DNA of 12,293 bases from Planctomycetota bacterium (GTDB lineage Bacteria > Planctomycetota > UBA11346), in NCBI GenBank assembly GCA_947470885.1, contig CANIXE010000032.1, forward strand, positions 1-12,293, read 5' to 3'. Below the pieces are notes generated by a model. That model made no database searches. It saw only the letters and a program-made list of their open reading frames with translations, and had not been told where the DNA came from. Of the stretch, positions 1 to 6,018 are shown in pieces; the first letter of the stretch is position 1; every line of letters starts with the position of its first letter. The position numbers and the translations under genes are program-made.

Positions 1-42
1 GCCCACGGACAGAGTCCAGGGTCACGGGACGCCCGGCGCGTC

Positions 43-151
43 ATTCGAGCATTCCTGCCCGTCATTCGAGCATTCGAGCATTCGAGCATTCGAGCCTTCG
101 AGCATTCGAGCATTCGAGCATTCGAGCATTCCTGCCCGTCATTCGAGCATT
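43..151. repeat. ATTCGAGC octamer tandem array behind thyA
   Basis: Direct reading gives one ATTCGAGC unit (43-50), a 13-nt interruption ATTCCTGCCCGTC (51-63), eight tandem octamers (64-127, the fifth starting with C instead of A), the same 13-nt interruption again (128-140), then one more octamer (141-148) followed by ATT. The layout is therefore symmetric in block order: 1 unit, spacer, 8 units, spacer, 1 unit. The array touches the thyA stop codon (complement of 151-153). On the thyA sense strand the unit reads GCTCGAAT. No coding role is likely. Bases 1-42 hold nothing I recognise. Confidence 0.95.
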
Positions 152-1011
152 TAAACCGCAACCTGCGCGCGAATGGCCGGATGGGCATCATATCCCTCCA
201 CGGCGATGTCCTCGAAGTGGACGTCGAACAGGTCGGTGATCCGGTCGGCCAGGCGCAGGGTGGGCAGGGCACGGGGCTCCCGGCTCAGTTGCAGGCGGGC
301 CAGGTCCAAGTGGTTGTTGTAGAGGTGGGCGTCCCCCAGGGTGTGGATGAACTCACCGGGGCGCAGGCCGGTGACCTTGGCCACCAGGCAGGTCAGCAAG
401 GCGTAGCTGGCGATGTTGAACGGGACGCCCAGGAAGCAGTCGGCGCTCCGTTGGTAGAGCTGGCAGGACAGTTCGTCCGGGCCGCCGTCCTTGGCCGGGC
501 GGACGCTGAACTGAAACAGCGTGTGGCAGGGAGGCAGGGCCACCTGATCTTGTTCTTCGGGATTCCAGCCGGTGACGATCAGCCGGCGGCTGGCGGGATT
601 GCGGCGGATTTCCGTCAGCAGCCAACGGATCTGATCCACACCATCCAGAGCGTAGGTGCCGTCGGGCAGCTTGGTGGCACCAAAGTTCCGCCATTGGTGG
701 CCGTACACCGGGCCTAGATCGCCGGCACCCCGGCCGAAGCGGGCACATTGTTCGGCGGTGGCCCATTCATTCCAAATGGACACGCCCCGTTCGGTCAGCC
801 ACTGGTTGTCGGTGCGCCCCGCGAGGAACCACAGCAGTTCCCAGACGATGCTTTTCAGGTGCACCTTCTTGGTGGTGACCAGGGGGAAGGAGCGGCGCAG
901 GTCGAAGCGCATCTGGTGGCCGAACACCCCCCGGGTGCCGGTGCCGATGCGGTCGGGGCGGTCAACGCCCTCGTCGAGAATCCGCTGCAACAGGTCCAGA
1001 TAGGCGCGCAT
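151..1011 (-). CDS. thyA: thymidylate synthase ThyA
   Basis: Converts dUMP to dTMP using 5,10-methylenetetrahydrofolate as both one-carbon donor and reductant; a cytoplasmic dimer in this family. The 286-residue product aligns along its whole length with the classical ThyA family. It begins MRAYLDLLQRILDEG, has the phosphate-binding Arg in DRIGTGT (R21), the active-site Cys in LPPCHTLFQF (C162), the QRSADCFLGVPFNIASY block (about 187-203) and GDAHLYNNH (226-234) for dUMP binding, and ends in a short hydrophobic VAV tail. It is about 20 residues longer than E. coli ThyA, mainly from an insert near residues 85-98. The Met at 1011 is chosen over an in-frame start at 1074 because it matches the family N-terminus and because its ATG overlaps the upstream stop as TGATG. 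No dihydrofolate reductase gene follows within the window. Confidence 0.97.
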   Translation of the reverse strand: MRAYLDLLQRILDEGVDRPDRIGTGTRGVFGHQMRFDLRRSFPLVTTKKVHLKSIVWELLWFLAGRTDNQWLTERGVSIWNEWATAEQCARFGRGAGDLGPVYGHQWRNFGATKLPDGTYALDGVDQIRWLLTEIRRNPASRRLIVTGWNPEEQDQVALPPCHTLFQFSVRPAKDGGPDELSCQLYQRSADCFLGVPFNIASYALLTCLVAKVTGLRPGEFIHTLGDAHLYNNHLDLARLQLSREPRALPTLRLADRITDLFDVHFEDIAVEGYDAHPAIRAQVAV

Positions 1012-1298
1012 CAGAGGTAGACCCAGGCGATGATGACGAGGATGACGGCCAGGATCCACGCCAGGTTCAGCCACCAGGGGATTCCCTGACTCTGGGCGCC
1101 CTGCCGGGCGCTGCTCCCCGCAACCTGCTGTTTCAGGCTAATGGTCTCGCTGCGCCGGCGAGCTTCGCCAAGGATCCGTTCGGTCAGGGCCTTGTCGTCC
1201 ATCGGCAGGCCGCTGGCGGCACCCAAGGCGTCCCGGCGCTGGGCGAGGGCCTGGCGCAGGGTGGCGCTGGCACGGTCATCGTCCTCGGAATCGGGCAT
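1011..1298 (-). CDS. small tail-anchored membrane protein, unknown function
   Basis: A 95-residue protein I do not recognise. The N-terminal part, about residues 1-70, is polar and charged, with an acidic start (PDSEDDD) and Arg-rich stretches (LRQALAQRRDAL, GEARRRSET), and is probably helical. The C-terminus is one hydrophobic segment, about residues 74-95, bordered by tryptophans and ending at the stop, so the predicted topology is a cytoplasmic head with a C-terminal anchor. Its TGA (complement of 1011-1013) shares one base with the thyA ATG, which favours translational coupling. It diverges from pepA across a 96-bp gap (1299-1394) in which I see no convincing promoter. It could be a short conserved coding gene specific to the lineage. 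Coding status is inferred from the junction with thyA and the clean membrane segment. Confidence 0.7.
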   Translation of the reverse strand: MPDSEDDDRASATLRQALAQRRDALGAASGLPMDDKALTERILGEARRRSETISLKQQVAGSSARQGAQSQGIPWWLNLAWILAVILVIIAWVYL

Positions 1299-1394
1299 GC
1301 GCCCACGGTGGAAGGATCGCCCAGCCGGGCAAGGGACCCATTGCCCCGGCGGCGGGTGAGCGGACCATCAGCCCCCCTCCGAAAGGCCGATCCC

Positions 1395-2819
1395 ATGCAT
1401 GACTGCCTCCTGACCGCCACCGCCGCCGCATCCGCCCCGGGCCTGACCGTGGTCATCGTTGGCCACTGCGATGCCAAGCTGCCCCGTCTGGTGGAACTGC
1501 AGGCCGCGGCCATCGCGAAGGGTGAGACCGGCGCCCCGTTGAACGTGGTCACCCCTGATGGTCGGTTCCTGTTGCTGAAGCCTGACGACAAGGCCTGGCA
1601 CGCCCAGGGTGGCGAACGCTGGCGCCTGGTGGGCAAAGAGATCGCCGAAGGGGTTCGCCAGGCCAAGGCCACCGCCGCCACCGTCCTGGTGGGCGGCAAG
1701 CTGGTGGACGTCCAGGCCCTGGGGGAGGGCGTTCTTCTGGCCGACTACCGTTTCAATACCTTCCGCTCTGGCAAAGAGGGCAAGCGCACCCAGATCACCG
1801 TCCGGGTCCCCGGGCATGCCCCGGCGGTGGCCGCGGCGAATGCCATGGCCCAGGCCCAGAACCTGGCCCGGGAACTGGCAGATTTGCCCGGGAATGTCCT
1901 CAATCCCTTGACCTTCGCCCAGCGGGCGGTCGCCGAAGCCAAGAAGGCGGGTTTGTTGGTGAAAGTGATTTCGGGCACCAAGGCCCTGCGTAAGGCCGGC
2001 TTCCCTGGTCTGGCCCAGGTCGGCCAGGCGGGCAGCACCGAGCCTCAACTGGTCGAGCTGCGCTGGAAGCCCAAGAAAATCACCACCAAGGACCGCCTGG
2101 CCCTGGTGGGCAAGGGCATCACCTTTGACACCGGCGGCATCAGCATCAAGCCCTCGGACAAGATGTGGGAGATGAAGGGCGACTGCGGCGGGGCCGCGGC
2201 GGTGCTGGGGGCGATGGTCCACATCGCCCAGAGCGGTGCGACCATCCCGGTGACCGGCTACCTGGCCCTGGCGGAAAACATGCCCGACCGCCTGGCCCAG
2301 CGCCCCGGTGACATCTACGTCGCCCGCAACGGCAAGACCATCCATGTGGACAACACCGATGCCGAGGGCCGGCTGGTCCTGGCGGACGTCCTGACCTACG
2401 CCGGCGAACAAGGCGCGACCCATATCGTCGACGCCGCCACCCTCACCGGGGCCGTCCTGGTCGCCCTGGGGGACAAGGTGGCCGGTCTGTTCAGCCGCCA
2501 CGACGATTTCGCCAAACTGGTGGCCAAGGAAGGCCAGGCCGCTGGCGAAGCGTTCTGGCAGTTGCCGTTGCACGGTGAATACCGGGCGATGATCGACCAC
2601 CCCCACGCCGACATCAACAACACCGGCGGGCGTAACGGGGGGTCCATCACCGCGGCGCTGTTCCTGGCGGAATTCGTGCCGGAAAATGTGAAGTGGGTCC
2701 ACCTGGACATCGCCGGCCCGGCGATGCAGGGCGCCGGCTGGCGCTACTACGCCAAGGGGATGACCGGGTTCGCCACCCGCACCCTGGCCCGGCTGCCCAA
2801 GGCCCTGACCGGCGGATGA
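1395..2819 (+). CDS. pepA: M17 leucyl aminopeptidase (PepA family)
   Basis: A cytosolic dimetal aminopeptidase that removes N-terminal residues, preferably leucine, from peptides; hexameric in known members. The product has 474 residues, near the family size of about 500. Metal-ligand and catalytic residues are all visible: K240 and D245 in VGKGITFDTGG, D263 in EMKGDCGGAAA, and D322, E324 and R326 in the signature NTDAEGRLVLAD. These match E. coli PepA K270, D275, D293, D352, E354 and R356 in spacing. The N-terminal 150 residues are the more divergent macro-like domain. An in-frame ATG lies at 1308, but 1395 is preferred: it has GAAAGG eight bases upstream and avoids an Arg/Pro-rich extension untypical of the family. 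First gene of the five-gene run; its stop overlaps the next ATG as ATGA. Confidence 0.96.
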   Translation: MHDCLLTATAAASAPGLTVVIVGHCDAKLPRLVELQAAAIAKGETGAPLNVVTPDGRFLLLKPDDKAWHAQGGERWRLVGKEIAEGVRQAKATAATVLVGGKLVDVQALGEGVLLADYRFNTFRSGKEGKRTQITVRVPGHAPAVAAANAMAQAQNLARELADLPGNVLNPLTFAQRAVAEAKKAGLLVKVISGTKALRKAGFPGLAQVGQAGSTEPQLVELRWKPKKITTKDRLALVGKGITFDTGGISIKPSDKMWEMKGDCGGAAAVLGAMVHIAQSGATIPVTGYLALAENMPDRLAQRPGDIYVARNGKTIHVDNTDAEGRLVLADVLTYAGEQGATHIVDAATLTGAVLVALGDKVAGLFSRHDDFAKLVAKEGQAAGEAFWQLPLHGEYRAMIDHPHADINNTGGRNGGSITAALFLAEFVPENVKWVHLDIAGPAMQGAGWRYYAKGMTGFATRTLARLPKALTGG

Positions 2820-3745
2820 GGATTCCCGCCACCTGGCGGGAGGTGATCCTCGGCCTGTCTCTCCCCGCCGGGGTGATGTGCGCCCTGGCCCCCACCGCCG
2901 CCTGGTGGTGGCCTGGCGAACTGGCCTGCCATTGGGGCGCCCAGGGGGCCGTGCTGCTGCTGCCGGCGGTGGCGTTGTGGGCCAAGCGTCCCCGGGTGTC
3001 GGGGATGTTAATGGCCCTGGTCTTGGCAGGCGCAGCGCCGACGTTCCTGGCCGCCTGGGGCCCCCGGGCAACCGTGCCAGGGGAAGGCGCCGGCCTGGTG
3101 GTCGCCAGCGGCAATCTGTTTGTCTACGCCAGTCCCGAATCCCGGGCTGCCGGGGTGAAGGCCCTGGAAGCCGGAGATCCCGGAATCATTGCCCTGGCGG
3201 AAACCATCGAATCCGAAGATCGGCCCCGGGTGGATGCCACCCGCTGGCCGTTCCAGGTCTGGCAGCCCCCGGGTGGTCGGAAGTTCCGGGACAGCGTGGC
3301 CCTGCTGTCCCGCCATCCCATCCTGAGCCACGAAATCCTGGACCCGGAGGTCCAGCCCCTGCTGGTGGCCACCTTGGACGTCCAGGGCCGGCTGCTCCAC
3401 GTCCTGGTGGTTCACACCGCCTCCCCCGTCTCGCCGGCCCACACGCGCTATCGGAACGCCAACTACGACCTGATCGCCACCACCGCCCGCCGACTGGCGG
3501 CCACCGGTCCGGTGCTGCTGCTGGGGGATTTCAATGGTTCCCCCGCCAGTCCGGCCTGGGATATCTTGGCCGGGGCGGGGATCCTGCGTCCGCTCCGGGA
3601 ACCGGCGACCTGGGTTTCCCTGATCGGACCCTTGGGCATCCCCATCGACCATGTGCTGGGCATCGGCCTGGCCATCGCCTCGCCGGAGGCCGTCACCCTC
3701 CCCGGTAGCGATCACCGGGGCCTGATCACCCGGGTGGCCTGGTGA
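2816..3745 (+). CDS. membrane-anchored endonuclease/exonuclease/phosphatase-fold protein
   Basis: A 309-residue protein with three hydrophobic segments at about 10-27, 41-55 and 62-81, followed by a domain of the endonuclease/exonuclease/phosphatase superfamily (PF03372 type). Expected catalytic positions are present: N100 in SGN, E129 in ALAE, H200 in VVHT, D238 and N240 in GDFN, D278 in PIDH, and D299-H300 in GSDH. The fold hydrolyses phosphoester bonds in nucleic acids, lipids or phosphoproteins, so the substrate cannot be named. The arrangement recalls the YafD-like group, with the catalytic domain probably outside or at the membrane face. The ATG at 2816 overlaps the pepA stop (ATGA), which decides the start over an in-frame ATG at 2693 inside pepA. 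The next gene follows after 28 bases. Confidence 0.88.
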   Translation: MRIPATWREVILGLSLPAGVMCALAPTAAWWWPGELACHWGAQGAVLLLPAVALWAKRPRVSGMLMALVLAGAAPTFLAAWGPRATVPGEGAGLVVASGNLFVYASPESRAAGVKALEAGDPGIIALAETIESEDRPRVDATRWPFQVWQPPGGRKFRDSVALLSRHPILSHEILDPEVQPLLVATLDVQGRLLHVLVVHTASPVSPAHTRYRNANYDLIATTARRLAATGPVLLLGDFNGSPASPAWDILAGAGILRPLREPATWVSLIGPLGIPIDHVLGIGLAIASPEAVTLPGSDHRGLITRVAW

Positions 3746-3773
3746 GCCCGGGACCCGCCCTTGGAGCCCGGGG

Positions 3774-4580
3774 ATGACAGCCACCATGTCCGCCATGGCC
3801 CGACTTCCAATTGCCGCCCTTCTGCTGCTGGCCCTGGGTGTCCTGCCAGCGATGGAGAATGCCAATGCCGCCGGCGAGGCCGACGCGCCCACGGTCTTCG
3901 AAGACCAGCCCATCCAGGCGGACATCACCGTGCGCAATCCCAACGACTTCGCCGTGCGGGTCGAACGGGTGGAAGCCAACTGCACCTGCACTCGCCTGGA
4001 ACTGCCGGAAAAGTTTCTCCTGCCGAAAGCCACCACCGTCCTTCACGCGGCGGTGAACAGCGCCAATCGCAGCGGCTACCAGCAGATGGGGGTGTCGATT
4101 TTCCTCACCGATCCCGACTGCGAATTGATCAGTGTCGCCCTGCGTTGGCATGTCGCTCCCCTGATCACGGTGGATGCCCTGCCCTTGGACCACGATCCCC
4201 GTTCCGGTCGTCCGCCGGATCGGGCATTCCTGGATGTCTACCGCTTTACCACCCAGGTCCGCCCGGATGAGCTCAGCCGGATGCGGAAGCGGGTGCTGGT
4301 CCGGGGGAATCCCGCCACGGATCCCCCGGGTGGATTGCGCATCCTGGGCATCGAGTACCCGGGCACCCGGTGGAAGTTCACCAGTGAGGACTTGGGTGGG
4401 GGCGCCTGGTTGATTCGGGCCGGGGCCAAGGACGAAGCCGCCGAAGGGACCTTGGGTTCCACCGATGAACGGGTGGTGGTCCGTACCAACCAGCCCCGGA
4501 AACCGACCTTCACCTTGGAATTCGCGGCCCGCATCAGCCGCGATATCGGCCGTGATCCGGCGGAAATTCCCGATCCATGA
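3774..4580 (+). CDS. exported DUF1573-like protein
   Basis: A 268-residue predicted exported protein. A signal peptide spans about residues 9-32: Arg, then a Leu/Ala-rich core, then a cleavage site that fits ANA/AG. Residues 40-130 look like the immunoglobulin-like DUF1573 domain: a strand with the ITVRNPNDFAVRVERVEANCTCTRLELP pattern (51-78 region), where Cys70 and Cys72 stand where the family usually has a Cys-Gly-Cys-Thr motif. The rest, about 150-260, has another beta-rich stretch ending in VVVRTNQPRKPTFTLEF, the pattern of a second such domain. The domain is frequent in exported proteins of Planctomycetota and Bacteroidota; its function is not established. The start at 3774 is supported by GGAG seven bases upstream (3763-3766); Met codons at 3786 and 3795 are alternatives. 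Overlaps the kinase gene as ATGA. Confidence 0.8.
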   Translation: MTATMSAMARLPIAALLLLALGVLPAMENANAAGEADAPTVFEDQPIQADITVRNPNDFAVRVERVEANCTCTRLELPEKFLLPKATTVLHAAVNSANRSGYQQMGVSIFLTDPDCELISVALRWHVAPLITVDALPLDHDPRSGRPPDRAFLDVYRFTTQVRPDELSRMRKRVLVRGNPATDPPGGLRILGIEYPGTRWKFTSEDLGGGAWLIRAGAKDEAAEGTLGSTDERVVVRTNQPRKPTFTLEFAARISRDIGRDPAEIPDP

Positions 4581-5263
4581 GCGCCTCGACCCTCGACTCT
4601 GCCGCCCTTAACGCCGAACTGGAACGCCTGCGCCCCCTGGCCGAAATGGGCCGGATGGCCGCCACCGTGGCCCATGAGATCCGCAATCCCCTGACCGGGA
4701 TCAGCGCCAATGCCGAATTGCTGCGGGAAACCCTGACCGATCCCGCGGACATCGAATCCATGGACATCATCCTTGGCGAGGTGGATCGCCTGGGCCGCCT
4801 GGTCACCGACCTGCTGTACTATTCCCGGGAACGGGTGGCCGAACGCCGACCCATCGATCTGGCGTTCATCGCCCGGACCACCGTGGAACTGTCCCAGACC
4901 GATGCGGAAAAGGCCGGCGTCAGCTTGGTCTGGAATGGCTCTGGCACCGCCCAGGGAGATGCGGAGCTGGCCCGCCAGGCCCTGCTGAATGTCCTCCGCA
5001 ATGCGATCCAGGCCACGCCCAAGGGCGGCCGGGTGGAGGTCCGGGTCACCCCGGCGGCGATCCGGGTGGTGGATACCGGTTCCGGCGTCCCCGAGGCCCT
5101 CCGCGGCCGGCTGTTCGAGCCCTTCGTCACCGGCCGAACCCGGGGCTTGGGCCTGGGGGCCACAGTGGCCTGCCGCTGCCTGCAGCGCCAAGGCGGCGAT
5201 TTGCGTCTGGAAGCCACCTCCGACCACGGTTCCACCTTCGTCCTCTGCTGGGAGAACGCATGA
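4577..5263 (+). CDS. soluble histidine kinase without a sensor domain
   Basis: A 228-residue transmitter module alone, with no transmembrane segment, PAS, GAF or HAMP domain. The dimerisation/phosphoacceptor domain holds the H-box VAHEIRNPLTGI (His33). The ATPase domain has the N-box NVLRNAIQATP (N138, N142), the G1 box VVDTGSGVP (D166, G168, G170), the F-box LFEPFVTG (180-186) and the G2 box GLGLG (190-194). All residues needed for autophosphorylation appear intact. The short N-terminal helix (AELERLRPLAEMGRMAA) is the usual linker before the H-box. Input must come from a partner protein, conceivably from the same operon, and no response regulator is in the window. Overlaps the genes on both sides by ATGA, so its expression is probably coupled to the DUF1573 gene before it and the protease-like gene after it. 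Confidence 0.93.
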   Translation: MSASTLDSAALNAELERLRPLAEMGRMAATVAHEIRNPLTGISANAELLRETLTDPADIESMDIILGEVDRLGRLVTDLLYYSRERVAERRPIDLAFIARTTVELSQTDAEKAGVSLVWNGSGTAQGDAELARQALLNVLRNAIQATPKGGRVEVRVTPAAIRVVDTGSGVPEALRGRLFEPFVTGRTRGLGLGATVACRCLQRQGGDLRLEATSDHGSTFVLCWENA

Positions 5264-5841
5264 ACGAAATTCTTGACCCCATCGCCCGCTCCTGCGGCGT
5301 CCTGGTGGGTACTGATGCCCAGGGGCGCTTCGAACACCTGGGCACCGCTTGGTGCTCGGCCCCCGGGGAATGGGTCACCGCCTGGGCGGGGGAAGAAGGT
5401 CCTGGCCCCGGGGTTCGCCTGCTGTTGGCCCAGACCGGCGAGGCCCTGGCCATCGCCGGCTGGGAACACGATGATGACGGCATCGCCGGCTTCACCGCCC
5501 CCAGCCTGGTCCCGGCCCTGGCCCTGCGCACGGACAAGCCCCTGGCCAAGCGGGAACCCCTGTGGGCCTTGGGCTATCCGTCGATGATCGATCACCCGTC
5601 ATTCCGTCTGGCCCGGGGATCCCTGGATGCCGGACGTTACTACCCCTACCTGTGTCCCTGGGCGATCCGCGGCCACCTGAGCCTGTTTGCCAGCACCGAA
5701 GGCTGGCTCACCGGCCGGGCCTACGACGGCATGGCCGGCGCCCCGGTATTGGATGCCGCCAATCAGGTCGTGGGCATCGTTCTCGGCGGCGACCCTGCCC
5801 CGGAGCATCCGCCGCTGACGAGGTTCCGACGGTTGGAGTGA
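5260..5841 (+). CDS. trypsin-fold protein lacking catalytic His and Ser (pseudoprotease)
   Basis: A 193-residue protein resembling the trypsin-like (S1/HtrA type) fold. Visible landmarks are GTAWCSAPGEWVTAW (28-42), in place of the family's G-T-x-F-x-x-x-P-x-x-x-V-T-A-x-H block; DDDGIAGFTAP, in place of the Asp strand; LGYPS in the middle; and GMAGAPVLDAANQVVGIV (157-174), in place of G-x-S-G-G-P-V-x-D-x-x-G-x-V-V-G-I. The position expected for the catalytic His is A43 and for the nucleophilic Ser is A159, so it is probably not an active peptidase. No signal peptide or membrane segment is evident, so it would be cytoplasmic. GGGAG (5250-5254) precedes the ATG by five bases, and the ATG overlaps the kinase stop. 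Last gene of the run. A possible role is ligand binding or kinase regulation; this is inference. Confidence 0.75.
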   Translation: MNEILDPIARSCGVLVGTDAQGRFEHLGTAWCSAPGEWVTAWAGEEGPGPGVRLLLAQTGEALAIAGWEHDDDGIAGFTAPSLVPALALRTDKPLAKREPLWALGYPSMIDHPSFRLARGSLDAGRYYPYLCPWAIRGHLSLFASTEGWLTGRAYDGMAGAPVLDAANQVVGIVLGGDPAPEHPPLTRFRRLE

Positions 5842-5867
5842 AAGGTGGAATGTTGGAAATGATGAAT

Positions 5868-5891
5868 GCTCGAATGCTCGAAAGTTCGAGC
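5868..5891. repeat. short reverse-orientation octamer repeats with 7-bp inverted repeat
   Basis: Two units read GCTCGAAT (5868-5875) and GCTCGAAA (5876-5883), opposite in orientation to the longer array at 5931-6016. The second runs into TTCGAGC (5885-5891), giving a perfect 7-bp inverted repeat with a two-base centre. It lies 26 bases after the stop of the protease-like gene and could base-pair with the 5977-6008 units in a read-through transcript. There is no T-tract, so it is not a typical intrinsic terminator. Confidence 0.85.
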
Positions 5892-5930
5892 CGCGGGTCA
5901 CGGCCCGTGAGTGGTGCCTGAGCACACGGT

Positions 5931-6016
5931 TCAAGCATTCAAGCATTCAAGCATTCAAGCATTCAAGCATTCAAGCATTCGAGCATTCGAGCATTCGAGC
6001 ATTCGAGCATTCCAGC
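5931..6016. repeat. two-variant octamer tandem array in convergent intergenic region
   Basis: A partial unit TCAAGC (5931-5936) is followed by five ATTCAAGC units (5937-5976), four ATTCGAGC units (5977-6008) and one ATTCCAGC (6009-6016). It ends two bases before the stop codon of the minus-strand gene (complement of 6019-6021). The variants are sorted into blocks rather than mixed, which fits local slipped-strand expansion. On the sense strand of the adjacent minus gene the unit reads GCTTGAAT or GCTCGAAT. Confidence 0.95.
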
Positions 6017-6018
6017 CA

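Noticed and set aside
43..151. CRISPR array
   Set aside because: The 8-base units are directly tandem, with no unique spacers of 25-40 bases and no cas genes.
1308..1394. Longer N-terminus for PepA starting at 1308
   Set aside because: The extension is Arg/Pro/Ser-rich, not a signal peptide or transit sequence, and the Met at 1395 has a better ribosome-binding site and family fit.
1368..3071. Long open frame antisense to pepA
   Set aside because: The opposite strand encodes PepA with all catalytic residues. High GC content keeps antisense frames open, and the antisense product is Gly/Arg/Pro-rich without domain features.
5898..5910. TCACGGCCCGTGA palindrome as terminator of the five-gene run
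   Set aside because: Only five base pairs can form around a three-base loop and there is no T-rich tail; the neighbouring octamer repeats are a stronger structural feature.
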